A DNA stretch of 38,485 nucleotides, from positions 1 to 38,485 of the forward strand of contig DASSTJ010000190.1 in assembly GCA_035707965.1 (NCBI GenBank), in the 5' to 3' direction. The position numbers and the translations under genes were made by a program. Shown here piece after piece: positions 1 through 7,865 of this stretch; positions within the stretch are counted from its first letter, which is position 1; every line of letters starts with the position of its first letter. Source of the stretch: DASSTJ01 sp035707965. Lineage in GTDB: Bacteria > Actinomycetota > Actinomycetes > Actinomycetales > Angustibacteraceae. A model generated the notes under the pieces. That model did not search any database, was not told the origin of the DNA, and was given only the letters and a program-made list of their open reading frames with translations.

Positions 1-1905
1 CTGCGCGACGTCCTGCTCGGCCTGGTGACGGCGGCGGACGAGCCGATCTCCGGCGGCAGGCACAAGGTCTTCGGTAGCGCCGACCTCGCGGTGATCCCGC
101 AGACCTCGACGATCGCGTCCCACCTGCCGCGTGCCGTCGGCGTGGCCTTCGCGATCGCCCGGTCGCGCAAGCTCGGCGTCCCGTGCGCGTGGCCACGTGA
201 CGCGCTCGTGGTCGCGTCGCTCGGTGACGCCTCGATGAACCACTCCACGGCGGTCGGTGCGCTGAACACCGCGGCCTGGTGCGTCTACCAGGGCCTGCCG
301 ATGCCGCTGCTCGTCGTGTGCGAGGACAACGGGCTGGGGATCAGCGTGCCCACCCCGACCGGCTGGGTGGCGGCGCAGAACGTCGGCCGGCCGGGCTTCC
401 GGTACCTCGCCGCGGACGGTGCGGACCCGGCGTCCGTCTACGACACGGCGTTCGAGGCGGCCGATCACGTGCGTCGACGGCGGACGCCCGCGCTGCTGCA
501 CCTGTCGACCGTACGGTTCGGCGGACACGCCGGGTCGGACGTCGAGACCGCCTACCGCACGAGCGCCCAGATCGCGGCGGACGTCGAGCGCGATCCCGTG
601 CTGGGCACCGCTCGGCTGCTCGTGGGCTGCGGCGCGCTGACGGTCACCGAGCTCGTCGAGCGCTGGCGGGCGGTCGAGCGGCGCGTCAGGGACGTCGCCG
701 CGCAGGCGCTGTCGTCCCGTGCGCTCGAGACGCGCGCTGAGGTCGTCGCGCCCCTGGCCCCGCGCGGGCTACGTCCTGCCGCCGAAGCAGCGGCGTCCCC
801 TTCCGGAACTTGGTTGCCTTTGTGTACGGCAAACGGCCCCATTGGCGTACACAAAGGCAACCAAGTTCCCTCACCAGAGCCTGTGGTCGAGCGGCTCACT
901 CTGGCGCAGTCGGTGAACCGGGCCCTCGGCGAGCTGCTGGAGCAGCACCCCGAGCTGCTCGTCTTCGGCGAGGACGTCGCACGCAAGGGCGGCGTGTACG
1001 GAGTGACCCGCGGGCTGCAGAAGCGGTTCGGTGCCGCGCGGGTGTTCGACACGCTGCTGGACGAGCAGGCGATCCTGGGGCTGGCTCTGGGCGCGGGCGT
1101 CTCCGGCCTGCTCCCGGTCCCGGAGATCCAGTACCTGGCATACCTGCACAACGCGGAGGACCAGCTGCGCGGCGAGGCCGCGAGCCTGCAGTTCTTCTCC
1201 CGCGGGCAGTTCCGCAACCCGATGGTGGTGCGCATCGCGGGGTACGCGTACCAGCGCGGCTTCGGCGGGCACTTCCACAACGACAACGGGATCGCCGTAC
1301 TTCGTGACGTGCCCGGGCTCGTCGTCGCGTCGCCGTCCCGCCCGGACGACGCTGCCGCGATGCTGCGCACCTGCGTGGCTTCGGCGTCCGTCGACGGCTC
1401 GGTCTGCGCGTTCGTCGAACCAATCGCGCTCTACCACGAGCGCGACCTGCTGGCCGAGGGCGACGACGGGTGGCTGGCACCCTTCCCCCGCTCGGACGGA
1501 GACGTGCCGATCGGTTCTGGACGCACCTACGGTGACGGCGCCGACCTCACGGTCGTCACCTTCGGCAACGGGGTTCGGCTGGCGCTACGCGTGGCGGAAC
1601 GCTTGCGACGCAAGGGCATCGGTGTGCGCGTCCTCGACCTGCGCTGGCTGGCACCGCTGCCCGTGGACGACCTGCTGCGCGAGGCGTCCGCCGCCGGGCG
1701 GGTGCTCGTCGTCGACGAGACCCGGCACGCGGGTGGGGTGGGTGAGGGCGTCGTCACCGCGCTGGTCGAAGGCGGCTTCCGCGGTGGCGTCCGACGCGTG
1801 GCTGCGGCCGACTCGTTCGTGCCGCTCGGCGCCGCCGCGAACCTCGTTCTCGTGCAGGAGGACGAGGTGGAGCGCGCCGCCGTCCGGCTCGTCGACGGCG
1901 GCTGA
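1..1905 (+). CDS. Fused 2-oxoacid dehydrogenase E1 alpha/beta (5' end missing)
   Basis: This is a thiamine diphosphate-dependent E1 that decarboxylates a 2-oxoacid for a lipoyl E2; a branched-chain substrate is likely but not proven. The frame is open from base 1 with no start or stop, so the N-terminus lies outside the window. The alpha-type half (to about base 780) shows GGRHKVFGS, IPQTSTIASHLPRAVG and the cofactor-binding GDASMNHSTAVGALN. The beta-type half (from about base 895) shows LLVFGEDVARKGGVYGVT, a transketolase pyrimidine domain and a C-terminal transketolase domain ending in VLVVDETRHAGGVGEGV. Alpha/beta fused E1 proteins are a known family, so the fusion is not odd. What is odd is the linker, which contains a perfect-armed palindrome (805-869) read in frame with codons unlike the rest of the gene. 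No E2 or E3 gene is present here. Confidence 0.88.
   Translation: MRDVLLGLVTAADEPISGGRHKVFGSADLAVIPQTSTIASHLPRAVGVAFAIARSRKLGVPCAWPRDALVVASLGDASMNHSTAVGALNTAAWCVYQGLPMPLLVVCEDNGLGISVPTPTGWVAAQNVGRPGFRYLAADGADPASVYDTAFEAADHVRRRRTPALLHLSTVRFGGHAGSDVETAYRTSAQIAADVERDPVLGTARLLVGCGALTVTELVERWRAVERRVRDVAAQALSSRALETRAEVVAPLAPRGLRPAAEAAASPSGTWLPLCTANGPIGVHKGNQVPSPEPVVERLTLAQSVNRALGELLEQHPELLVFGEDVARKGGVYGVTRGLQKRFGAARVFDTLLDEQAILGLALGAGVSGLLPVPEIQYLAYLHNAEDQLRGEAASLQFFSRGQFRNPMVVRIAGYAYQRGFGGHFHNDNGIAVLRDVPGLVVASPSRPDDAAAMLRTCVASASVDGSVCAFVEPIALYHERDLLAEGDDGWLAPFPRSDGDVPIGSGRTYGDGADLTVVTFGNGVRLALRVAERLRRKGIGVRVLDLRWLAPLPVDDLLREASAAGRVLVVDETRHAGGVGEGVVTALVEGGFRGGVRRVAAADSFVPLGAAANLVLVQEDEVERAAVRLVDGG
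805..869. repeat. In-frame palindromic element, 23-bp perfect arms
   Basis: Bases 805-827 (beginning GGAACTTGG) are the exact reverse complement of 847-869 (ending CCAAGTTCC). The 19-base centre adds partial pairing (828/846, 830-832 with 842-844). It sits in the linker between the E1 alpha and beta halves and is translated in frame as about 22 residues starting GTWLPLCT. It uses TTG, TGT, GTA, AAA and GTT codons that are rare in the flanking gene, and it is markedly AT-richer. No T-run follows, so it does not resemble a terminator. No second copy was seen in this window. In-frame palindromic repeats are known in Rickettsia (RPE); equating this with such an element is inference. Confidence 0.9.
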
Positions 1906-2002
1906 GCTCCGCTGACCGTGCCCGAGCGGGCGACACGTCGCGTCACGGTCACCCGGCCTCGGTGCTTGCCCGGGTACGGCATGCTGGTCCGCAGGAGGCC
2001 AC

Positions 2003-2761
2003 ATGGTGACGCTCGACCTCAACTCTGATCTCGGCGAAGGCTACGGCCGCTGGGCCCTCGGGGACGACGAGGGACTCCTCGGCGTCGTGACGAGCGCCAA
2101 CGTCGCGTGCGGGTTCCACGCGGGGGACCCGTTGACCATGCGGCAGGTGTGCGACCAGGCAGTGGCGCGGCAGGTGAGCATCGGCGCGCAGGTGGGGTAC
2201 CACGACCTGGTGGGTTTCGGCCGGCGATTCATCGACGTCGATCCTCGTCAGCTCACGCAGGAGGTCATCTACCAGGTCGCCGCGCTCGACGGGTTCGCGC
2301 GCGTGGCCGGCTCCCGCGTGCGCTATGTGAAGCCGCACGGCGCGCTCTACAACGTGATCGGTCACCACGTCGAGCAGGCGACCGCGGTCGTCGAGGCCGT
2401 CCTGGAGTACGACCGGACGCTTCCCGTGCTCGGCCTGCCCGGTTCGGTCTGGCTGCGCCTCGCCGAGCGAGCGGGACTCACCGTCGTGCACGAGTCGTTC
2501 GCCGACCGCGCGTACGCGTCCGACGGCACCCTGGTGCCGCGCGGCCGTCCTGGCGCGGTGCTGCACGACGTGGATCTGATCGCGCGCCGGTGTGTGGCGC
2601 TGGCGACCGGTGAGGCGATCGAGGACGTCGACGGCCGACCGCTGCGCCTCACCACGGCCTCGGTCTGCGTGCACGGTGACACCCCGGGCGCCGTCGACAT
2701 CGCACGGCGCGTGCGCCAGACGCTCGAGGACGCCGGCGTGACCGTCGAGCCGTTCGCGTGA
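2003..2761 (+). CDS. pxpA: 5-oxoprolinase subunit A (LamB/YcsF family)
   Basis: PxpA works with PxpB and PxpC in ATP-dependent opening of 5-oxoproline (pyroglutamate) to glutamate in the cytoplasm. The 252-residue product matches the usual family length. It opens with the family signature LDLNSDLGEGYGRW, then SANVACGFHAGDP and GAQVGYHDLVGFGRR, and later YVKPHGALYN and a C-terminal VCVHGDTPGA, all conserved in LamB/YcsF proteins. The ATG has a strong ribosome site (AGGAGG at 1993-1998). The fused PxpBC gene follows 83 bases downstream on the same strand, giving a complete 5-oxoprolinase set. Confidence 0.95.
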   Translation: MVTLDLNSDLGEGYGRWALGDDEGLLGVVTSANVACGFHAGDPLTMRQVCDQAVARQVSIGAQVGYHDLVGFGRRFIDVDPRQLTQEVIYQVAALDGFARVAGSRVRYVKPHGALYNVIGHHVEQATAVVEAVLEYDRTLPVLGLPGSVWLRLAERAGLTVVHESFADRAYASDGTLVPRGRPGAVLHDVDLIARRCVALATGEAIEDVDGRPLRLTTASVCVHGDTPGAVDIARRVRQTLEDAGVTVEPFA

Positions 2762-2769
2762 GAGCCCAC

Positions 2770-2788
2770 GCCGACAGCTAGCTGCGGC
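2770..2788. promoter_or_regulatory. Small dyad between pxpA and pxpBC
   Basis: The decamer CAGCTAGCTG at 2775-2784 is a perfect palindrome. Its flanks GCCG (2770-2773) and CGGC (2785-2788) extend the pairing around one bulged A. It may be an operator or a weak processing or attenuation hairpin. Only the symmetry is visible. Confidence 0.25.
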
Positions 2789-2844
2789 GCGCCGGCTCCC
2801 CGTCGGGCGGGGACTCGCGCCATCTCGTTGCCAGGGAGGTCACC

Positions 2845-4527
2845 ATGCGCATCCGGCCCTGCGGGAGTCGGGCGCTGCTGCTCGAGCTGGACGACCTCGA
2901 GGACGCGCGCGACTGGTACGCGACGCTCCTCGACGCCGAGCTCCCGGGTGTCGTCGACCTCGTGCCGGCCGCCCGCACGGTGCTCGTCGTCGCCGGCGAG
3001 GGTGGCGCGAGCTCGCCGGTGCCTCGCTCGCCCCTCGGCTCTGGCGGGCTGACGCCGTCGCCGACGCTCGACGACCTGGTGCAGCGCCTGCGCACGATGC
3101 GGCCGGCGCGCGGCCGACGTCCTGCCGGCGCAGGGCAGGAGCCGCTCGAGGTTCCCGTGGTCTACGACGGCGAGGACCTGGCCGAGGTGGCGGACCTCCT
3201 GGGTGTCGAGGAGGCCGAGCTGGTGCGCCGGCACACCGGCCAGGCGTGGACGGTCGCCTTCTGCGGCTTCGCCCCCGGGTACGGCTACCTCGTCCCCGAG
3301 GGCACGGCGCACGGGCTGGAGTGGGGCTCGTTGCCGCGCCGCCACGTGCCGCGCACTCGTGTCCCGGCCGGTGCCGTCGCCGTGGCCGGCCGGTTCACGG
3401 GCATCTACCCCAGCCCCTCGCCTGGCGGCTGGCAGCTGATCGGCCGCACTGCGCTCGCCCTGTTCGATGCCGACCGTGAACCAGCAGCTCTTCTGGTTCC
3501 GGGCCGGCGTGTGCGCTTTCGGGACGTCACGCGCGAGGCTGGCTCGCTGAGCCGGGGACACGGGTGGTGGCCTCCGTGGACCGGGCGCTCCAGCGGGCCG
3601 GGGGACCGTCCCGGAGGGTCGCGAGTGCGCGCGTCGGTGGTCGAGCCGGTGCTCACCGTCGTCCGCGCCGGCCCCTCGACGACGACGCAGGACGACGGCC
3701 GGCCGGGCGCTGCGAGCATCGGGGTGAGCCCGTCGGGTGCGGCCGACCGCGCGTCGTACCGGCTGGCGAACCGGCTGGTTGGCAACAGGTCGGGCGCCGC
3801 GGCGCTGGAGGTCACTGCCGGTGGGCTCGTGCTGCGGGCGGTGCGGCACGTGCTCGTCGCAGTGACGGGCGCACCGTGCGCCGGTGCGCCGCACGACGGG
3901 TCCGTGTGGTTGAGGGCCGGCGACGAGCTGACGCTCGGCACGCCGTCGCGTGGCCTGCGCACCTACGTGGCCGTGCGCGGCGGCGTCGAGGTGCCGCAGG
4001 TCATGGGCTCCCGCTCGGTCGACGTGCTCTCTGGCCTCGGGCCGGCACCGCTACGGGCAGGCGATCTGCTGGCGCTCGCGGGGGCCGCCGGCGAGCTGCC
4101 GTCCGTGGACGTCGCACCGCGGTCGACTGTCGGCGTGACCCCTGGCACGGCCCAGCCGGTGCGGCTGCTGCCTGGGCCACGACTCGACTGGTTCACCGAG
4201 GCGGCCTGGCGCACGCTGACGCAGTCGGAGTACCGCGTGACGCAGGACAGCAACCGCGTCGGCCTGCGGCTGGACGGTCCCGGGCTCGCTCGCGCGGTGG
4301 GCGACGAGCTGCCGAGTGAAGGTCTCGTGCGGGGAGCGGTGCAGGTGCCGCCGTCCGGCCTGCCGCTGGTGTTCCTCGCCGACCACCCGACCACCGGCGG
4401 CTACCCGGTGATCGCCTGCGCCGTGGACGAGGACGTCGACGCGCTGGGCCAGCTGCGCCCCGGCGACGCGGTGCGCTTCACCCCAGCGACTTCTGATGGC
4501 TTTGGCACCCCTGAAGCGCGGGTGTGA
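2845..4527 (+). CDS. pxpBC: Fused 5-oxoprolinase subunits B and C (PxpB-PxpC)
   Basis: This supplies the two carboxylase-like partners of PxpA for ATP-dependent 5-oxoproline hydrolysis. Residues 1 to about 225 are the PxpB/KipI domain (start MRIRPCGSRALLLEL, then FCGFAPGYGYL and RFTGIYPSPSPGGW). A poorly conserved linker rich in G, R and P follows. Residues from about 265 to 560 are the PxpC/KipA biotin-dependent-carboxylase-like domain (TTQDDGRPG, GVSPSGAADRASYRLANRLVGN, SNRVGLRLDG, FLADHPTTGGYPVIA). Separate B and C proteins are roughly 220-240 and 300-330 residues, so the 560-residue length fits a head-to-tail fusion, which is seen in other bacteria. AGGGAGGT lies just upstream of the ATG. 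Confidence 0.94.
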   Translation: MRIRPCGSRALLLELDDLEDARDWYATLLDAELPGVVDLVPAARTVLVVAGEGGASSPVPRSPLGSGGLTPSPTLDDLVQRLRTMRPARGRRPAGAGQEPLEVPVVYDGEDLAEVADLLGVEEAELVRRHTGQAWTVAFCGFAPGYGYLVPEGTAHGLEWGSLPRRHVPRTRVPAGAVAVAGRFTGIYPSPSPGGWQLIGRTALALFDADREPAALLVPGRRVRFRDVTREAGSLSRGHGWWPPWTGRSSGPGDRPGGSRVRASVVEPVLTVVRAGPSTTTQDDGRPGAASIGVSPSGAADRASYRLANRLVGNRSGAAALEVTAGGLVLRAVRHVLVAVTGAPCAGAPHDGSVWLRAGDELTLGTPSRGLRTYVAVRGGVEVPQVMGSRSVDVLSGLGPAPLRAGDLLALAGAAGELPSVDVAPRSTVGVTPGTAQPVRLLPGPRLDWFTEAAWRTLTQSEYRVTQDSNRVGLRLDGPGLARAVGDELPSEGLVRGAVQVPPSGLPLVFLADHPTTGGYPVIACAVDEDVDALGQLRPGDAVRFTPATSDGFGTPEARV

Positions 4528-4558
4528 GGTGCCCATTCGCACCGGGAGTGCGGTCCCG
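4528..4558. terminator. Paired short hairpins between convergent genes
   Basis: The 36-base gap between pxpBC and the convergent DUF1697 gene holds two small inverted repeats. They are GGTGC (4528-4532) with GCACC (4539-4543), and CGGGA (4543-4547) with TCCCG (4554-4558). They sit where a bidirectional terminator would be expected. The stems are only 5 bp and there is no T-run, so the call is tentative. Confidence 0.3.
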
Positions 4559-4563
4559 CGGGC

Positions 4564-5130
4564 TCAGCCGTCGCAGAGCGCCAGCAGCTTCGTGACCGTG
4601 GACCAGTTGCGCGCGGTGCCCGAGCCCTTGGTGCTCAAGGGGCCGTGCGCCTTGCCGAGCTGCACGGCGAGCTCGCTGCGGCCGAGGCCTGCGGGCGTGT
4701 GCAGGTAGAGCACGTCGCCGACGAGGGTGGCGTCGTCGGGGCTGCCCTTGTCGCGGGCGGTGTGCACCGCCATCTCGACGAAGGCGCTCAGCTGCGCGCC
4801 GGGCTTGTCGCCGAAGAACACCGCGTGCACGTACTTCGGGTTGCTCTCGTCGGGGTAGGGGCTGCGGTCGATGGCCCGGGCCAGCTCGTCACGCGTCAGC
4901 ACGGCAACCCGCGGCCGGATGCCGAACGCCTCCTCGACGGCGTCCTCCAGCTGGGTGGCGAGCGTGACGGTCACGGCTCTCGCCGGCGTGAACAGCAGGT
5001 TGCCGCTCTGGATGTACGTGCTCACGTCGGTGTGGCCGAGTGCGCTCACGGCGTCACGCAGCGCGGGCATGGCGATGCGGTTACGCGTGCCGACGTTGAT
5101 CCCCCGCAGCAGCGCGACGTGGCTCGGCAT
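4564..5130 (-). CDS. DUF1697 family protein
   Basis: This is a cytoplasmic protein of unknown biochemical role belonging to the DUF1697 family. The 188-residue length is typical. Family features are the start MPSHVALLRGINVGTRNRIAM, a segment ending TYIQSGNLLF, the central ARAIDRSPYPDESNPKYVHAVFF and the C-terminal RNWSTVTKLLALC. The frame remains open far upstream, but that part is antisense to nuoB-nuoH and shows no family similarity. The ATG at 5130 is chosen because family homology begins there and a CAGGAT box lies six bases upstream. It is divergent from nuoB and convergent with pxpBC. Confidence 0.88.
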   Translation of the reverse strand: MPSHVALLRGINVGTRNRIAMPALRDAVSALGHTDVSTYIQSGNLLFTPARAVTVTLATQLEDAVEEAFGIRPRVAVLTRDELARAIDRSPYPDESNPKYVHAVFFGDKPGAQLSAFVEMAVHTARDKGSPDDATLVGDVLYLHTPAGLGRSELAVQLGKAHGPLSTKGSGTARNWSTVTKLLALCDG

Positions 5131-5136
5131 GAGGAC

Positions 5137-5142
5137 ATCCTG
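5137..5142 (-). promoter_or_regulatory. -10 box of DUF1697 gene (leaderless type)
   Basis: On the reverse strand CAGGAT is followed by six bases (GTCCTC) and then the ATG. This spacing puts the expected transcription start at or next to the start codon, as in actinobacterial leaderless genes. No clear -35 was found. Confidence 0.45.
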
Positions 5143-5214
5143 TACCCCGAGCTCGGCCGGCAGGAGCGATCGCCCTCGTGTGCTCGTCAGTCGGCCTCTG
5201 CGACCGTTGATCCT

Positions 5215-5249
5215 GCCGGTCGGTCCCGGGTACCCACCGGCGCTAGGGT
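5215..5249 (+). promoter_or_regulatory. nuoB promoter with overlapping dyad
   Basis: TAGGGT (5244-5249) is a good actinobacterial -10 and lies 7 bases before the GTG at 5257. Immediately upstream, GCCGGTCGGT (5215-5224) pairs with ACCCACCGGC (5232-5241) at 9 of 10 positions around a 7-base centre. The dyad occupies the usual -35/spacer zone, so it could be an operator. No convincing -35 hexamer at 16-18 bases was found. Confidence 0.45.
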
Positions 5250-5256
5250 GGCGAAC

Positions 5257-5853
5257 GTGCCGGTCGACCTGCCTGCGCCGCGCGTCGGGCCCCTCGCCGA
5301 GGTGGCTCCGCGCCCGCTGCGGCTCGTGCTCAACTGGGGTCGGCGCTACAGCTTGTGGGTCTTCAACTTCGGCCTGGCTTGCTGCGCGATCGAGTTCATC
5401 GCGGCCAGCATGGCGCGGCACGACTTCATCCGGCTCGGCGTCATCCCGTTCGCGCCAGGCCCTCGGCAGGCTGACCTCATGGTCGTCTCGGGCACGGTCA
5501 CGGACAAGATGGCTCCCGCCGTGCGCCGCCTCTACGACCAGATGCCTGAGCCGAAGTACGTGATCTCGTTCGGCGCGTGCAGCAACTCGGGCGGGCCGTA
5601 CTGGGACTCGTACTGCGTCACCAAGGGCGTCGACCAGGTCATCCCCGTCGACGTCTACGTGCCAGGCTGCCCGCCGCGTCCGGAGGCGCTGCTGCACGGC
5701 ATCCTCCGCCTGCAGGAGCGCATCGCGAACGAGTCCGTGAGCGGCGAGGCCATCGCGCGCCGCCGGCGTCCGGCCACCGCCGGACAGGTGACGCGTCCCC
5801 TCGTGACGGCGGCGGACGGCGGTCCGATCACAGCCGCAGAGCCGGCGTCGTGA
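5257..5853 (+). CDS. nuoB: NADH-quinone oxidoreductase subunit B
   Basis: NuoB carries the terminal [4Fe-4S] cluster N2 that passes electrons to quinone in the connecting module of complex I. The cluster ligands are present: the tandem pair Cys42-Cys43 (ACCAIEF), Cys108 (FGACSNSGG) and Cys138 (VPGCPPRPE). The product is 198 residues with a non-conserved tail rich in A, R and T. GTG 5257 is preferred over GTG 5248 because 5248 overlaps the -10 box TAGGGT and 5257 is correctly spaced for a leaderless start. nuoC begins two bases after the stop. No nuoA lies upstream. Confidence 0.94.
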   Translation: MPVDLPAPRVGPLAEVAPRPLRLVLNWGRRYSLWVFNFGLACCAIEFIAASMARHDFIRLGVIPFAPGPRQADLMVVSGTVTDKMAPAVRRLYDQMPEPKYVISFGACSNSGGPYWDSYCVTKGVDQVIPVDVYVPGCPPRPEALLHGILRLQERIANESVSGEAIARRRRPATAGQVTRPLVTAADGGPITAAEPAS

Positions 5854-5854
5854 C

Positions 5855-6487
5855 GTGAGCGCCATCGGCACGCCGGACGACGTGGCGGCGCGTCTCGCGT
5901 CCGTCATGGGAGCGGAGGAGCCGCTGGGCTCGGAAGACGCGCACGGGACCGTCTGCGTCGACGTCCCCCGCCAGCTGTGGACGCAGGCGCTTCTCGCGGC
6001 TCGGGACTCCCTGGGTCTCGACATGCTGGACTGGCTCTCGGCCGTCGACGAGCCGGAGGCCGACCCCCCCAGCGTCGACGTCGTGCTGCACGCCGTCGAC
6101 TCGAGCTCGGGCGGGCCTCGCGCCGCAGGCGGAGGGCTGGTGCGGCTCCTCCTGCGCACGAGGGTTCCGGCCGACGACCTGAGGGTGGCGTCGGCGACGG
6201 ACGTGTGGCCGGGCGCGGCGTGGCACGAGCGCGAGACGCACGAGATGTTCGGCGTCGAGTTCACCGGGTTCGAGGACGGCACGGGCATGGGGCTGCGTCC
6301 GCTGCTGCTGCCCGACGGGTTCGAGGGCACGCCGCTGCGCAAGTCCTTCGTGCTCGCCGCCCGGGCCAGCAAGCCCTGGCCGGGCGCGAAGGAGCCGGGG
6401 GAGAGCGACGCCAGGTCCTCCCCGTCTCGCCGCAAGCTGCTGCCGCCGGGTGTGCCCGACCAGACCTGGGGCCCACGTGAGCCGTGA
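5855..6487 (+). CDS. nuoC: NADH-quinone oxidoreductase subunit C
   Basis: This is the 30-kDa subunit of the peripheral arm, normally partnered with NuoD. The diagnostic motif is ERETHEMFGVEFTGFED, followed by LRPLLLPDGFEGTPLRKSF. The N-terminal 90 residues are weakly conserved. The GTG start lies one base after the nuoB stop, implying coupled translation. The C-terminal tail (from KPWPG) is proline- and serine-rich. nuoD would normally follow but is absent: nuoH comes next after an 83-base gap. At 210 residues it is a stand-alone NuoC, not a NuoCD fusion. Confidence 0.9.
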   Translation: MSAIGTPDDVAARLASVMGAEEPLGSEDAHGTVCVDVPRQLWTQALLAARDSLGLDMLDWLSAVDEPEADPPSVDVVLHAVDSSSGGPRAAGGGLVRLLLRTRVPADDLRVASATDVWPGAAWHERETHEMFGVEFTGFEDGTGMGLRPLLLPDGFEGTPLRKSFVLAARASKPWPGAKEPGESDARSSPSRRKLLPPGVPDQTWGPREP

Positions 6488-6570
6488 CCCCCGCCGTCCA
6501 GTGACCCCGACTCGTCCGCGCGTGGGGCGTGTCGCGTACGGCTGGGGCCACTCAACGGGGCGGAGCTGCG

Positions 6571-7530
6571 GTGCCTGACCTGCTGGACGCCGTGCTGCGG
6601 GCGCTCGCCGTGCTCGGAGCCTTCCTGGTGCTCCCGTTGCTCGTCGGCCAGACCGAGCACAAGGTCATGGCGCACATGCAGGGTCGGCTGGGGCCGATGT
6701 ACGCCGGGGGGTTCCACGGGTGGGCGCAGCTGGTGGCGGACGGCGTGAAGTTCGTCCAGAAGGAGGACATCACCCCCGCGGCCGCTGACCGACGCGTCTT
6801 CAGGCTGGCCCCCGCGGTCGCGCTGGTGCCCTACCTCGTCGTGATGGTGGCGATCCCGTTGGCTCCCGGGGTGGTCGGTGCCGACCTCGACGCGGGTCTG
6901 CTGTTCGTGCTCGCGGCGAGCGCGGTCGGCGTCCTCGGCACGTTGATGGCCGGCTGGGCGAGCGCCAACAAGTACTCGCTGCTGGGAGCGCTGCGCACGG
7001 CCGCTCAGCTGCTGTCGTACGAGCTGCCGATCGTGCTGGCGGCGAGCAGCGTCGCCATGGCGGCTGGCACCTTGTCGCTGAGCGGCATCGCCGACGCCTG
7101 GCAGCCGTGGTGGCTCGCGTGGCAGGCACCGGCGGCCATCGCGTTCTTCGTGGCGGGCGTGGCCGAGCTGGCCCGCACGCCGTTCGACATGCCGGTGGCC
7201 GACTCCGAGATCGTCTTCGGGCCCTACACCGAGTACAGCGGTCTGCGCTTCGCCTTCTTCCTGCTGAGCGAGTACGCGGGCATCGTCGTCCTGGCCGCGC
7301 TGACGACGGTGCTGTTCCTCGGCGGCTGGCAGGGGCCGGGACCGGAGTGGCTCGGGGTGGTCTGGACGCTCGGCAAGGTCGGGCTCGTCTCGCTCGTCGT
7401 CATCTGGGTTCGCGTGGCCTGGCCACGCGTGCGCGAGGACCAGCTGCAGGCGCTGGCGTGGAAGGTGCTGGTTCCGCTCACGCTGGCCCAGCTGGCCCTC
7501 ACCGGCGTCGTGGTCGTCGCGGCCTCGTGA
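6571..7530 (+). CDS. nuoH: NADH-quinone oxidoreductase subunit H
   Basis: NuoH is the membrane subunit that anchors the peripheral arm and helps form the quinone channel. It is about 319 residues with around eight hydrophobic segments. Conserved pieces are EHKVMAHMQGRLGP near the N-terminus, ADGVKFVQKEDITP, and ARTPFDMPVADSEIVFGPY with TEYSGLRFAFFLLSEY. GTG 6571 is chosen because GGAG lies five bases upstream; an in-frame GTG at 6529 would add 14 non-hydrophobic residues. It is the last nuo gene of this block. nuoI, normally adjacent, is more than 21 kb away. Confidence 0.93.
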   Translation: MPDLLDAVLRALAVLGAFLVLPLLVGQTEHKVMAHMQGRLGPMYAGGFHGWAQLVADGVKFVQKEDITPAAADRRVFRLAPAVALVPYLVVMVAIPLAPGVVGADLDAGLLFVLAASAVGVLGTLMAGWASANKYSLLGALRTAAQLLSYELPIVLAASSVAMAAGTLSLSGIADAWQPWWLAWQAPAAIAFFVAGVAELARTPFDMPVADSEIVFGPYTEYSGLRFAFFLLSEYAGIVVLAALTTVLFLGGWQGPGPEWLGVVWTLGKVGLVSLVVIWVRVAWPRVREDQLQALAWKVLVPLTLAQLALTGVVVVAAS

Positions 7531-7558
7531 ACGGTGCCACGTCGCACAGGGCATCGTC

Positions 7559-7597
7559 TTGCGCTCACCCGCCTCCTTGCGTACAGCTTCCGGTACG
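7559..7597 (+). promoter_or_regulatory. Candidate autoregulated promoter of the antitoxin gene
   Basis: TTGCGC (7559-7564) and TACAGC (7582-7587) are 17 bases apart. CGTAC (7580-7584) and GTACG (7593-7597) form an inverted repeat over the -10. YefM antitoxins are known to bind palindromes with a TGTACA core, so this GTAC-rich dyad is a plausible operator. That assignment is inference. Confidence 0.4.
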
Positions 7598-7606
7598 GGA
7601 GGTGCC

Positions 7607-7864
7607 ATGAAGGCGATGAGCTACACGGAGTCCCGCGCTCGCTATGTCGAGGTGCTGGACGGCGTCGTCAACGACCGCGAGGAAGTCATCATCACCAGGG
7701 CCGGACACGAGTCGGTCGTCATGGTGTCTGTCGACGACGACGAGTCTCTTCGCGAGACCGCGTACCTGATGCGTTCGCCGGCCAACGCGCGGCGCCTGCT
7801 CGATGCGATGGAGCGGCTCGAGTCAGGTCGAGGTGACGCCCACGACCTGATCGCGAACGACTGA
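7607..7864 (+). CDS. Phd/YefM family antitoxin
   Basis: This is an 85-residue type II antitoxin, predicted to bind DNA through its N-terminus and to neutralise a YoeB/Txe-type RNase through its C-terminus. The family pattern is clear: MSYTESRARYVEVLDGVVND, EEVIITRAGHESVVMVSVDD, then SLRETAYLMRSPANARRLLDA. The ATG at 7607 is preceded by GGGAGGTGCC; the frame extends upstream without homology. A toxin gene normally overlaps the antitoxin stop. Here only about 14 codons of a YoeB-like start follow before a stop codon, so this looks like an orphan antitoxin. It may still repress its own promoter or act on a toxin elsewhere. Confidence 0.85.
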   Translation: MKAMSYTESRARYVEVLDGVVNDREEVIITRAGHESVVMVSVDDDESLRETAYLMRSPANARRLLDAMERLESGRGDAHDLIAND

Positions 7865-7865
7865 G

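Noticed and set aside
805..869. Palindrome as a Rho-independent terminator or insertion-sequence end
   Set aside because: It lies inside an intact reading frame with no T-run, and no transposase or target-site duplication is visible.
5131..7608. Long reverse frame continuing upstream of the DUF1697 gene
   Set aside because: It is antisense to nuoB, nuoC and nuoH, has no family similarity and is low-complexity R/H/D/Q-rich, as expected of shadows in high-GC DNA.
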